Shown here: positions 1-9,307 of the stretch, piece by piece | How positions within the stretch are numbered: the first letter of the stretch is position 1 | Layout of the letters: the number at the start of each line of letters is the position of its first letter | Assembly: GCA_009746045.1 (NCBI GenBank) | Contig: RPFO01001365.1 | Coordinates: forward strand, 1 to 40,425 | DNA: 40,425 nt | Origin: Mesostigma viride | Lineage: Eukaryota > Streptophyta > Mesostigmatophyceae > Mesostigmatales > Mesostigmataceae | Direction of reading: 5' to 3' | Made by a program: the position numbers and the translations under genes | The notes under the pieces: model-generated | Databases searched by the model: none | Seen by the model: only the letters and a program-made list of their open reading frames with translations | What the model was told of the DNA's origin: nothing

Positions 1-978
1 GTTTCTCCGCTGGCGGTTGTATATTTCGGTGTGTCAAGGTTGTACTTCTCCGCATCGGGCACGAGTGTGTGGGGGATCTTGAAGGTGGTCCCACCAAAAT
101 CGTCTAGAGTGAACTCGATCGCATGGGTAGTTGTGTCAACCTTTAAAGTTGCTTTTTCCAGTTTGTCAGTGTATAGCGCGTTCTCGATGACGTAGTTGAC
201 TGCAGACAGGTCGTTACTCTCGGCGATGAGCTCCGACATCTCGTCGCCGTAGATGCCGCGAAGGTACAGCGATCGGATGAGCGCTCGCAGCCCGGCCGGG
301 TCGGTTGATTGGAAAATAGGGTTCCAATCATTTAATTTTGGATTGGGCGTGTTCAGACTGTAATGATTGAAGATCTTGTCGCGGGACTGAGCTTCACCTT
401 CACCCGCACCTCGTGGTACTGCAGGGCGATCATGGGGAGCGCGAGGCCGGGGTCGCGCGTGAAGCTGAACTCGAGAGGCAGGTACAGGAACTGCTTGTAG
501 GTGTTGGTGTACTGCTCCTTGACGGTGCCGTTTGCATTAAATTCGATAGACCCGCCGTGCTGGACGGGCATGTTCTTTACGTAGCTCTGGTGGTCAGGCC
601 TGGAGATGACGTCCATGATATGCAGCATGTCTCCCGTGATCCTCTCGATCTGGTACCCGCCGATGGTGAGCTCCACATAGTCGATGAGCGCGCGCCCGAA
701 GTCCTTGATGAATGGCGAAAACTTGCTCTCCCAGTTCTTCACAGTCCCCATCTCCACCATCAGCGTGCAATTGGTGACCAGGTCACCGGAGCGGGGGAGC
801 TTGAACTCCACCAGCTGGCCGTAGTCGGACGTCCCGGTGCTCTGTGTGATGATGGCGTCGTCCCACGCGAAGTTGGTGTGGCGCGGGTACACGTCTTCCA
901 AAAGGTGATTTCGGGGTTCACGATGGTCGCGATGTCCTGCGACCCTTTCGCGTGGAGTTGCATGATCGCGGATGCCAT
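1..978 (-). CDS. Major capsid protein A (double jelly roll), 3' end cut by window edge, two frame breaks
   Basis: Capsid shell protein of the NCLDV double-jelly-roll family. The N-terminus has the family signature: MQLHAKGSQD, then an NPEITFWK block, then YPRHTNFAWDD, followed by a sheet with SGDLV. A LALPMIALQYHEVRVKVKL segment matches the usual end of the first jelly roll. The frame slips near 891-898 (between ITFWK and DVYPRHTNF) and again near 380-390, after which the frame stays open to base 1 without a stop, so the C-terminal half is outside the window. The ATG at 978 is chosen because it begins the conserved MASAIMQLHAKG motif. It is divergent from a second capsid gene only 99 bp away. 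Family call is firm; the C-terminal part after 390 is less typical and may be a lineage-specific insertion. Confidence 0.88.
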
Positions 979-1077
979 GTTGTGATGTATAGTGTTTGCG
1001 GAGAAAAAAAATCGTTCGTGCAGTAACGCGGTTGGGGCCACACACAAATTATCGCACGCGATGTATGAAATGCGTCA
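979..1077. promoter_or_regulatory. Shared divergent promoter region between the two capsid genes
   Basis: This 99-bp spacer separates the start codons of two head-to-head capsid genes, so it must hold the promoters of both. It contains an A8 run and TATA-like stretches (ACTATACATCA reading towards capsid A, GATGTATGAAA reading towards capsid B). The two TGTAT/ATACA elements lie near opposite ends in opposite orientation. The role is inferred from position only. Confidence 0.45.
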
Positions 1078-2739
1078 ATGTCTCAAGACCTGAGCGCGCC
1101 GGTCACCTGGCTGCATTCCAAGGGGACGTTTGACGAGCACCTCACCGCGCTGCCGAGAAGACGTACTTCAAGCACGTGTATAGCCGCCACACCAATTACA
1201 GTTGGACCGACGTCCAGCTCAACCCCGTCAACAAGGCGGAGTACGGGTCGGAGGTTCGCTTCGTCGTTCCCAGGATCGGCGACCTGATCACCAAGATGTA
1301 CCTGTACTTCCACGTGAACAAGTTGAACTATGGCACGATGGAGCACACGGTGAACGACGTGAAGTTCGTGGACCCGGCTACCATGCGGTACACCACCACG
1401 GCTTCCACGGCTACCGTCGACATCACGGTGGCCCTGGACGCCAGCAAGGTCCCTCGCAGTGCACAGTTGGGGTACAAGGGCGTGACCCACGACATGTTCA
1501 ACGAGTCGTGGATGCGTTCGATGGGGTACGTGTTGCCGGAGAAGGTGGAATTGTGGGTGGGCAACCAGATGGTGGACAGCGTGACGGGGGACTTCATGTA
1601 CGTGTGGGACTCGCTGGTCCACACCCAGTCCAACAGCGTGGTGCTCAACACCCCCGATGACAACGGCGGGGGGTTCAATATCGGCACGCAGCACGACCAG
1701 CACATCTACATCCCGATCCAGTTCTACTTTTCCGAGAGCCAGGGCCACGCGCTTCCTATCAGCGCGCTGCAGTACCACGAGATGGAGGTGCGCGTGAAGT
1801 TGAGCCCCCGCCCGCTGCTTTCGTCGTACTTAAAATACCACGAGAAGGCCACCTTTTTCGTGGACCCCAACGCCAGCCCCCGATCACCCTACCCAGCCCT
1901 AATCCAGAGAGGTGGATGTTGAAGGACGTGCCGCTATTCTATGAGGACCCGGTGGGAACCGGTAACCTGACTCGCGACCCCGCCGGGCGCCTGCTGAAGG
2001 ACCTCGACGTCGGGGGCGAGCTGAAGAAGGTGGGCCTCGTGACCCGCTACGTTTTCCTGGACGCGTTCGAGAGGGAGCAGTTCATGAGGTCGCACAATTC
2101 GTGGCTGATAACGGAGACCCAGCACCTGTCCGTTCCCATCAAAACGACGGACAAGCTGTACAAGGAGATCCCGCTCGACAAGTTCTCCGGCCCGTGCAAG
2201 GAGCTCATCTTTTTTTACAGGGCCGACTATCGCACGATCACCGGCGACGGGCAGCTTGTGGACAACGTCAAGTTCTGGAATTTCGAGGCCAACCGCCCCA
2301 TGGTCGGTAAGAAGGATTTGCGGTGGGACTCGCGCGGGTACTTTGTCCCGGGGAAGACGGAGGACTGGGCCCAGATCGACGACACGCTATTCGACAGGGC
2401 CACGTTCGCTATCAACGGGAAGGACCTGTGGTCCCCCCCCGCGACCCTCTTTGGTTCGGGTTTTACCTTCCCTTCGAGTTCCACTCCAACGGGCCTACGA
2501 ACAACTTCAACCAGAACCTGTTTGTGATGCCGTTCTGCTTCAGGCCCGAGTCCACCGACCCGAACGGCAGCATAAACTTGAGCAAGATCGACAGGGCTTC
2601 TCTGCGGCTTTATTTCAAGCAGATACCGGGGCTCAAGGAGGGCGCGGTCATGTCCGACGGGCACATCCACATCTACGCGCGCACCATGAACATGTTCGAG
2701 GTCAGCCAGGGCCACGGCAGGAAGGTCTTCATGACGTAA
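1078..2739 (+). CDS. Major capsid protein B (double jelly roll paralogue), three frame breaks
   Basis: Second capsid-family protein of about 553 residues, within the normal range for NCLDV capsids. It shows the N-terminal strand with YFKHVYSRHTNYSW, the first jelly-roll end HALPISALQYHEMEVRVKL, the second-domain signature RYVFLDAFEREQF, the GPCKELIFF block and a C-terminal GRKVFMT. Frame breaks lie near 1160, near 1875-1885 and in the C8 run at 2433-2440; the protein homology continues exactly across each. ATG 1078 gives MSQDLSAPVTWLHSKG, which replaces the usual MAGGLMQL start. The sequence is strongly diverged from capsid A, so it may be a minor or facet-specific capsid paralogue. It ends 11 bp inside the convergent LysM gene. 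Confidence 0.9.
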
Positions 2740-3240
2740 ACGCGGACGCCGCACTCCCCGCCGACGACCGCGCCATGCTCTCCACGATCGGTGCCGCGAC
2801 TTCCACGGGCACACCACTGAGTGCCAGGATGTTGTTCAGCAGGTCCTCTCTCCCCCCCCCACTGTCGTGGCGCCAAGCGAGGATTGGGTTTCCGCGCCCC
2901 GCTGCCGGTGTGGCTCCTGGGCGCGAGACACAGACACTTTGTTTCCTTGGTTGAGGATGATCCTGGCAAAGTCCTCGGACGTCATCTCCTGGGGTATTAT
3001 CAGCACGTCGCCCGGTGATAGGTAGCGGGGGTGCACGTGAATGTTCTTGGCTATGAGCTCGGTGACCTGCACCCCTGCGGCGCTGGCTATGGATTCCCAG
3101 GTGTCCCCCATTTTCACTATGTATTGATGGCGGTTGGCGGGGTTGGCGGCAGTAGGGCCCGTCTGCAGTTTGGGTTGAGGCGGGGGCAGGTTGGCCTCCT
3201 TTATGAATGTGGACAGTATGTTTTGTGCCTCTTCGTCCAT
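2729..3240 (-). CDS. LysM-domain protein
   Basis: About 170 residues. Residues 40-84 form one LysM repeat, starting YIVKMGDTWESIASAAGV and ending LSPGDVLIIPQ, the fold that binds chitin or peptidoglycan-type N-acetylglucosamine polymers. The N-terminal 25 residues are acidic and are followed by a Pro/Gln linker; there is no signal peptide, so the protein is probably placed in the virion rather than secreted. A C9 run (2852-2860) breaks the frame; reading on gives a helical tail ending AFTS and a stop at 2729, which meets the convergent capsid gene. Without the shift it would end at 2836. ATG 3240 was chosen over an upstream in-frame start because it follows an AT-rich leader. Role in surface glycan binding is inferred. 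Confidence 0.72.
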
Positions 3241-3311
3241 GTTCCTATTAGACGCATACAAATTATTGCAATGTAAAACGCGATTGGTTATTAACACATA
3301 AGGGGTGCTTA

Positions 3312-3665
3312 TCAATCCTCCTCGCGCACAGAGACCGTCAGTCTCAGCTTGCGGTTTCCGACCTGTATAACCTTGTCGATGCCTTGTGCTGCGGCCGGGG
3401 GCTTCAACCCGGACGACATGACGTGCGCGATCAAATCGAAGATGCCGTCGTGATCAGTATCGAATTGCTCGCCGCCGCCCACAAAATGCTGGTTCATGCA
3501 CACGTCCGTGTGCGGCATCTCGTCGTCTTCTGGCACTTCGAACACCACGTTGCCTTCTCCGTCCAGCGACGCGCTCCACCCCTGTTTCATGCCGGACAGC
3601 AACACTCCGAGCAGCGCCTTATCGGAGTTGGTAATGGCGGCCTTCTCCTTGCGACACTTGTTCAT
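3312..3665 (-). CDS. Hypothetical protein, 117 aa
   Basis: Intact frame with a good ATG and an AT-rich leader (TTAAAATATAAAG) upstream. The protein is mixed charge, with an acidic centre (EVPEDDEMPHTD) and a stretch FDTDHDGIFDLI that superficially looks like a calcium-binding DxDxDG loop. The end is basic then acidic. I do not recognise a family. It is transcribed divergently from the small gene at 3756 and in the same direction as the LysM gene, 71 bp away. Confidence 0.6.
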   Translation of the reverse strand: MNKCRKEKAAITNSDKALLGVLLSGMKQGWSASLDGEGNVVFEVPEDDEMPHTDVCMNQHFVGGGEQFDTDHDGIFDLIAHVMSSGLKPPAAAQGIDKVIQVGNRKLRLTVSVREED

Positions 3666-3755
3666 GCTGGCGTTCTTACGTGTACTTTATATTTTAATTG
3701 GTCCCTTCTGGCCGCGGTTGGTGGCGACATATTTCCTGTTGCTATAATCAGCACG

Positions 3756-4037
3756 ATGTCTTCCGTCACCCGCTTGACAGCCGATTACGTCAACATAAAC
3801 AACCGCATCCGGTTCACGGCGACGGGGGACAGTTTGTTGTCCACAAACCCATTGGACATCGGCAACTTCAGGCTGTATACCACGCAGGTGAAAAGGGACG
3901 GGGAATGGCACACGGCCATGTACGTGCTGCAGAAGAACGGAAGGAATCCGATACAGGAGGACACCGACCCGAACTTCATAAACTACACCTTACTCGGAGC
4001 CATTGTGTACGAGGCCCCGTTCGAGCTCCCACCCTAG
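3756..4037 (+). CDS. Hypothetical protein, 93 aa
   Basis: Starts MSSVTRLTADYV and is rich in beta-type residues, with several alternating hydrophobic stretches (RIRFTATGDSLL, FRLYTTQVKR, HTAMYVLQK) suggesting a small all-beta fold. The leader has GCTATAATCA 5 bases before the ATG. No family recognised; no membrane segment. It lies 90 bp upstream of the PCNA gene on the same strand. Confidence 0.55.
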   Translation: MSSVTRLTADYVNINNRIRFTATGDSLLSTNPLDIGNFRLYTTQVKRDGEWHTAMYVLQKNGRNPIQEDTDPNFINYTLLGAIVYEAPFELPP

Positions 4038-4127
4038 CCGCCGCACCGTGTCCGCTGCCGGACGCTCGTCCTCGTCTGGACGCTCCCGCGCTTACATTAG
4101 CACAAAAACAGTCGCACGCGTACCATA

Positions 4128-4910
4128 ATGGAGTTCAGGACCGTCCAGGGGTCGTCCATTAAGCTGCTGGTGGAGGCGCTGAAGGAGCTGACCAACGACG
4201 TGAATGTGCGGTTCGACCCCAATGGCGTGCACATCACCGCCATGGACGGGTGCCACTGCGCTCTGTTCCATGTGAACCTGCAAGCGGACAAGATCGAGGA
4301 GTACTCTTGCTCGCAGAATTTCACGGTGGGCGTGAGCCTGCTGAACCTGTACAAGCTGCTGAAGAACGTGTCCAGCAACGACGAGCTCGAGCTGCGGCTC
4401 GATGTGACGAAACAGGAGGTGATGGAGATCAACATCGTGAACAAGGTGAAGAACACCAAGTGGTCCTACACGATGAAGCTGCTGGACATCGACGAGAGCA
4501 GTCTGGAAATACCCGAGAAGGAGTACTCGGTCGCGATCACCATGGTCAGCTCGGAGTTCCAAAAGATCTGCCGCGACCTCTCGGTGGTGGCCGACACGGT
4601 GAACGTGAAGTGCGAGGGCAGGCACATCACCATGTCGTGCTCCGGCGACATCGGCGATTGTCACTTGGAGATCGGGGAGGAGTTCCCCGAGATGGAGGTG
4701 GACGTGAAGGACGAGAAGGAGGTCATAAACGAGGTGTACTCGCTGCGTTACCTGTGCACGTTTTCTAAGAGCGCCGGACTGTGCAATAGTGTGCAGCTGT
4801 TCTTGAGCCACGATTACCCCATCATAGTGAAGTACAAGGTGGGGGACTTGGGCGTGCTCATGTTCGCGCTGGCCCCCAAGATCGACGCGGACATCGACAT
4901 GAACGATTGA
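4128..4910 (+). CDS. PCNA: Proliferating cell nuclear antigen (DNA sliding clamp)
   Basis: Complete 260-residue clamp, the standard eukaryotic and NCLDV length. The protein forms a homotrimeric ring that tethers DNA polymerase and other replication proteins. Diagnostic parts are VRFDPNGVHITAMDGCHCALF (the AMD motif) near residue 27, the interdomain region around 115-130, MVSSEFQKICRDLSVVAD near 140, and the C-terminal LFLSHDYPIIVKYKVGDLG with FALAPKID just before the end, which forms part of the PIP-box docking surface. The frame is intact and the start is unambiguous. Two proteins elsewhere in this window end in PIP-like motifs that could dock here. Confidence 0.97.
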   Translation: MEFRTVQGSSIKLLVEALKELTNDVNVRFDPNGVHITAMDGCHCALFHVNLQADKIEEYSCSQNFTVGVSLLNLYKLLKNVSSNDELELRLDVTKQEVMEINIVNKVKNTKWSYTMKLLDIDESSLEIPEKEYSVAITMVSSEFQKICRDLSVVADTVNVKCEGRHITMSCSGDIGDCHLEIGEEFPEMEVDVKDEKEVINEVYSLRYLCTFSKSAGLCNSVQLFLSHDYPIIVKYKVGDLGVLMFALAPKIDADIDMND

Positions 4911-4940
4911 GAGGAATAGGATGCTTTATTACTTCACTAT

Positions 4941-5782
4941 TTAAGCTGAAATGACATTGGCCTTGGTGGCCTTCTGGTTAAGCCGCATGACTTTCACATT
5001 GTCCCTGATGCACTCCTCGTGCGCAAATTCGTCATGCAGACCTTTTGCCTTAAACACCGGCTCAAATGTCTCTCTGTTCCTCTTGGCCACAGTGAGGGGG
5101 TTATCGCCGGTCATTTTTATCTCATCAGCCTCGCACAGCTGTAACAATAGCATGGCGGCACTCTGCTTTTCTGTCAGTAGGTCGCGCGACGAGGAGGACT
5201 TGGATGCCCCAAACATGGCCTTTAACTCGCTGGCCTTCTTTCCAGTTGCGGCAACGTTGTTGGTGTCGTGAACCATTGCGTAGATCGGACCACAGTCGTG
5301 AGAGTCGATGTACCCCTTGATGGTTTCGCCCAGTGCCTTCGCGGCACACGAGTTGCGGATGCGGGTATTGTCAGCCAGGTTGCTATGGCGTCCTCCTTGG
5401 CATCTGCCCTCCGCAGAATGTCCTGGGCGAGAGTGCGGTCAGCATTAAGGTAGCGCTCCAGGAGGATGGACAGCTCATCCCTGAACTTGGCGGCGACCTT
5501 GCCGGGCAGCAGCATTATAATCTTGGCCATGCCCTGTCGGTCGGTCACGGGCGTCTCTCGCTGGCCAGGGCCAGGGAATTTGAGGTAGTTAAAAATTTTA
5601 ACAACCTCCTCATTGGCCTTTTGAAGGTTGAGAAAGTACACTCTGGGCTGTGAAATGCCAATAGCAGCCATGGCATCATACACGGAGATTCTGCCGTCAT
5701 CCGTCACGCGGATCTTGCCACTGAACCGGGGGTCCTCCTCTGTCCCGTCCGCGGGGGTCAGGTAGCGGACCACCTGGGACAT
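4941..5782 (-). CDS. KilA/BRO-like NCLDV regulatory protein, one frame break
   Basis: About 280 residues. The N-terminal part has the pattern GRISVYDAMAAIG, FKFPGPGQRETPVT (here YLKFPGPGQRETPVT) and IMLLPGKVAAKFRDE followed by LERYLNADRTLAQDIL. This arrangement recurs in many giant-virus proteins and virus-derived sequences in eukaryote genomes, and resembles KilA/BRO type DNA-binding proteins; I know the pattern but not a formal family name. The frame slips near 5385, and the second frame continues as an alanine/lysine-rich helical half ending KATKANVISA. Start at 5782 (MSQVVRYL) is supported by an AT-rich leader. A DNA-binding or regulatory role is inferred. Confidence 0.62.
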
Positions 5783-6064
5783 GGTGGATGGTGCGTACTA
5801 TTCTAAGGTAAATCTAGCTGTGAGTGGGCGCACCCGTGGACGCCCGGGGTACGTACTGACAAGGCTAGCGAGATTCTAGTGGGTCATGAGCTGATTACGA
5901 AGCCGAAAGACACGAGGAGTGGGACATAATGTGCTCAACTTTATTGATTTGTTAATTAACTTCACAATTCCATCTGGAGTTAACTTGGCAAATTCCATCA
6001 AGCATAGTGAGACACGCATATCACTTGCCAAACGGAAGAGTGGGGGCACACCGCCTAAACGGCC

Positions 6065-7035
6065 TCACGCGCTTGGGAGAGGGGGGGTCTCCTCGATCAC
6101 CTCCACCTCCCACTTGTCACCAGGCTGGGTGCCACTCAGAAACGTCTCCTCGCACTTCAATGCGCTCTCGGCGTCGACGCCCGCCCCCAGTGCGCGCGCC
6201 CTCGCCGGCTCCTCGACGGGGCAAACAGGGGGCAGCTCCTCGGGCTCCTTCTCCTCCTCCTGCAGCATGAAGAAGTCCGCACCGCCGTACCAGTCGCCGT
6301 TGAGTACGTGGGCGAGGGCCGTCAGCGTGAAGTCGAAGGTGAAGTAGGGGAACTGCAGCTTGGCCACCAGGTCCAGGGGGCGCTTCTCCACGATGCAGAT
6401 GGGGCAGTCGGCGTCGCTGTCGTCCTCCTGCTTGATCAGGAACTGCACTACGCAGCCACCGCAAGCACCGCCGGCGTGGAAGTGCCTCTGCTTGGTTGTG
6501 GGGACGTGAACGCTTTCGAGGCGTTCCTCGCACAGAAGGCAAGAGCCCAGACCGTCCAGCCCCTCGTCGCCCCCCCCCCGACGCTGTAATCGCGTACCTG
6601 TCTGATGGCATCCTCAAACTCCTTATCCCCCCTGCCGCACTTGGGAAGGATTGGGAGATCCTCTGACACCGCCCCTCCAGCGATCCTGGCGACCTCCTTC
6701 TTGGCAGTCGCGCGAATGGAGTCGTCCCTCCTTCTGGCAAACTTCTCCATGTTGTCGCGGCATGGATTGCACTCGTCCCACTTGCCCGACTCGGTGAGGA
6801 AGGAGTCTGTTGGCTTCAGCTGCTTGCAACGTAAGCACCTCTGGGTGGGGACGTGGGGCTCCTTCCCAGGGTTGTTCTTCTTCCAGTTCTCAGCATCCGC
6901 CTTGTTTTTCTGGGTCCGGTAGATCTTCTCTCCCGTTTCTGGGTTATGCATCCACGTGGTGTCCTGGGTGATATACCTCTGGACCATCTTGTCCTCCAAC
7001 ACAGGTTGATCCCATGCAGGCTGATGAGCACTCAT
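6065..7035 (-). CDS. RING-finger protein with extra zinc motif, one frame break, probable 5' leader intron
   Basis: About 320 residues. The N-terminal half has a CxxC...CxxC pair (C67, C70, C89, C92). The frame breaks in a C10 run at 6570-6579; the next frame encodes CLLCEERLES, an HFH-containing loop, CGGC and then DCPIC. The spacing (C-x2-C, HxH region, C-x2-C, C-x2-C) is that of a RING finger, the module that recruits E2 enzymes for ubiquitin transfer. The C-terminal third is acidic (QEEEKEPEE). ATG 7035 lies just after a strong splice acceptor (see 7041-7182). Substrates are unknown. A second poly-G/C run at 6078-6084 makes the last few residues uncertain. Confidence 0.7.
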
Positions 7036-7040
7036 GACCC

Positions 7041-7182
7041 CTGCAAGAAGGAAAAGACAGCCAAGGGGAAAGAAATGTTTGCAAGGGGCAGAGACACCAT
7101 TAAAAGGCCATGAAACAGTGGCAAGGGGCATGGAAAGCCAAGAAATGTTTGCAAAGGGCCAGGAAAACACAGTCTGCAATAC
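7041..7182 (-). other. Putative spliceosomal intron in the 5' leader of the RING gene
   Basis: On the minus strand the donor is CAG|GTATTG and the acceptor is a long pyrimidine tract, CTTTTCCTTCTTGCAG, ending 6 bases before the RING ATG. The intron would be 142 bp. No ATG exists in the minus-strand sequence between the donor and about 7390, so the first exon would be untranslated. A TATA-like CTTAAAAGG lies about 130 bp upstream of the donor. The intron holds two copies of a CCTTGCAAACATTTCTT-type motif. Splicing is inferred from consensus only. Confidence 0.45.
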
Positions 7183-7431
7183 CTGAAGCTGGCTGACTGT
7201 GGCCCACAGATGGATTTTGGACGCACGAGATGCGAAAATGGCTGCCTGTAGAGGGGCACTGGGTGCTGGGTATGGAGGCTGTGGACTGTGGGTGTGCAAA
7301 GGGGTGGCAAGACCTTTTAAGAATTTGGGCAAGAAACCAGCGGCCAGGAGTGTCCACAGATGGATGGGCAAGATTTCGCTTCTAGAAGGTCCTGCTATTT
7401 CGGCTGAGTCACGAAAAAATATCTGGCAGAT

Positions 7432-7548
7432 CCGACGTCACACTATCCGTACGGAGATCTCTCTGTCAGACGGATGACGCCAGATCTCGGATTTCGCACG
7501 GACCGAGATCTCTGTATGCACAGTCAGCAGGAATCTCACAGATCTCTG
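7432..7548. repeat. AGATCT-rich island A
   Basis: Spacer between the RING gene (minus) and the KEN-box coiled-coil gene (plus). It holds four AGATCT words in about 100 bp, embedded in a recurring context such as GAGATCTCTCTGTCAGACGG, CGAGATCTCTGTATG and CAGATCTCTGCTGACAGG. The same words dominate three other spacers in this window. The rest of the spacer (7183-7431 and 7549-7695) shows no convincing gene. Regulatory role is inferred. Confidence 0.6.
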
Positions 7549-7695
7549 CTGACAGGGCAACATTTGTATGATCTTGCCACCTAGTAAAATTTCAGCATTT
7601 GCCTGCATGGCACGGAATTTCTTGTGGGCAAAAGCCAGCCATTGTGAAAAGGCCCTCTGTTCCGACTGCCATCCGTCTAAAGTGTGCTTCTGGCT

Positions 7696-8221
7696 ATGGC
7701 AGAAAGGGGCAGCAATTATGGGGGGTGGAGCGGCTCAGACTGCAGCTATGATTCCGACAAGGAAAACATTCCTCCATCGGAGCTAAATGAGGTGGAAAAG
7801 CCCTGTTCGACGGCAGGAAATGAGCCCCCCCTCGTCCAAGGTGCTTGTTCCCAGGGAATTCTTGGCCACTGTCCATGCCCAGTTTGTTGAGATAAAGGAC
7901 ACTCTGGGGAATGCGATGACAAAGTACAAGAATGATAAGGATGCCGCCAGGAAGAGGCACGCGAGGGCGAAGAACAAGCTTGTTAAGCAGAAAAGACAAC
8001 TCCAAGAGGTCATTTCTCAGAAGGAGGCTGACATCAAACGGTTGGAGATGACTTTGAGGAGCCAAAACATGGCTGCAGAGAAGTGGAGGACACAGCTGGA
8101 CAACGCACAGAGGGAATTGGTCATTGCCAAGTCGGTCACTTCCATGCTGTTAAAGGGTCTTAAGAGCCTGAGAGCAAGCGGTGTCGAGAAGACGCCCCCG
8201 CTGACCGATGCACTCCAATAG
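7696..8221 (+). CDS. Coiled-coil protein with N-terminal KEN-box motif, one frame break
   Basis: About 175 residues. The N-terminal 27 residues are Ser/Asp/Gly-rich and end in SDKENIPP (KEN at 22-24), the form of the KEN degron read by the APC/C ubiquitin ligase in eukaryotic cells. After a frame break in the C7 run at 7825-7831 the protein becomes a long charged helix (about residues 60-150) rich in Lys, Arg, Gln and Glu with heptad-like spacing, so a coiled coil. The tail is short and Pro-containing. Start at MAERGSNYGG is the first ATG of the frame that covers the N-terminus. No enzymatic domain. It follows AGATCT island A. Confidence 0.66.
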
Positions 8222-8310
8222 CCGTTCGCCTTTGGAGCGTTATCACCCCTGCAATTGTAAATAAACTCGATTTGTGTCATCCAATGTGTCTGAATTTTAT
8301 TAAAAATATA

Positions 8311-8750
8311 TTAAGGGAACTCGTACACCACCCCCCCGTCCTCCATCTGGCTTTGGCGCAGTTCAAAGTCTAGCACCGTGCGGTGGGCCTTGAAGTCGTT
8401 ATAGGGCACGGGGCCATTGGAGTCGTCTGACGTTACAATGTAGACGGTGCCGTAGCGAGTCGAGTGGTCGTCGAACTCGACGATGGTGATGTGATCGCGC
8501 GGATAGTTTCCCTCAATATGGCAAACAGCATGTTAACGGCGCGCACGTCATCATCTGTCGGGCGGGAATTGAGCGGGACTTTGAACCGGAAGGAGTGCAG
8601 CGCCGACAGTTTGCCATATTCGCCCGTGTCCAGGTCCACCTCGCAGTAGTGGGCTTTGGCCATGGCGGGGCGGTACACTCCGGCGTAGGGGAGCGACTTG
8701 GCCACGGGGCAGTTGATGGAGATGATTCCGAGCGTCATCGTTTTCAACAA
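8311..8750 (-). CDS. Hypothetical protein, about 145 aa, one frame break
   Basis: The first part begins MLKTMTLGIISINCP and runs to NMLFAILRE; the frame then slips near 8505-8515 and continues as a beta-rich segment with HITIVEFDDHS, GTVYIVTSDD and ending GGVVYEFP. Codon use on both sides of the break is GC-rich at third positions like neighbouring genes, which supports one gene. I do not recognise a family. It is convergent with the coiled-coil gene and divergent from the gene at 8822 (71 bp between start codons). The AT-rich 3' spacer (8222-8310) has AATAAA and ATTTTATT elements that could serve as polyadenylation signals for the two converging genes. Confidence 0.55.
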
Positions 8751-8821
8751 GTACCGCCCACAATACGCGCCACATAAACGCGCGCGACATAATTCTCTCG
8801 CTTACTATCAGCAAAGTGGCC

Positions 8822-9298
8822 ATGACAGACGTGTACGTGCTGACGCTCTTCTCTGCCAACACGTCCACCACCGCGAAGACGGTGTCCACCGAGTTTAACG
8901 AGTGGACTGTGCAGATCCCTCCCGACCCATCCGCTCCCATTCTCGATGGGCGGTGGAAGGCGCACGTGTTATTTGCGTCCATCAAGGGTTTCGTGCCGAA
9001 GGGCACTCGGACGGTCATCGGGATATTGTCGGACGCGTTCCCTTGCTCTAGTGGCGACATGACACCGATCGCCACTACGGTGGCCACAAGCGCTTCCTCT
9101 AGCAACTACTCTATCACCGACCAGCAAAACTGTCTCCCGGTGTCCGACCCTTTTCTGCTGCGGGACGGGGGCTCTGTCAAAATCAGGGTGTGCCACCTCG
9201 ACACGATCGACCAGTTCACGTCTAGCGCGATCCCCAACCTTGCCGATTGGACGATCGTGCTGCGGTTCGAGATGTTGGGGCGCAAGACCCGCGCGTGA
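8822..9298 (+). CDS. Possible jelly-roll minor capsid (penton-like) protein
   Basis: 158 residues from ATG 8822 (an in-frame GTG lies two codons upstream). The pattern is a short N-terminal strand, then TEFNEWTVQIPP, then DGRWKAHVLFASIKGFVP, and a hydrophobic C-terminal strand WTIVLRFEML. The 'F-x-V-x-L/I-P ... W-x-A-x-L' arrangement is typical of single jelly-roll penton or minor capsid proteins of NCLDVs and their relatives, and the length is compatible. This is pattern recognition, not a firm assignment. It ends 9 bp before the convergent VLTF3-like gene. Confidence 0.45.
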   Translation: MTDVYVLTLFSANTSTTAKTVSTEFNEWTVQIPPDPSAPILDGRWKAHVLFASIKGFVPKGTRTVIGILSDAFPCSSGDMTPIATTVATSASSSNYSITDQQNCLPVSDPFLLRDGGSVKIRVCHLDTIDQFTSSAIPNLADWTIVLRFEMLGRKTRA

Positions 9299-9307
9299 GT
9301 CGGGCCG

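Noticed and set aside
5783-6064. Possible tRNA or small gene in the spacer after the KilA/BRO-like gene
   Set aside because: No cloverleaf with the expected invariant bases and no ORF with convincing composition.
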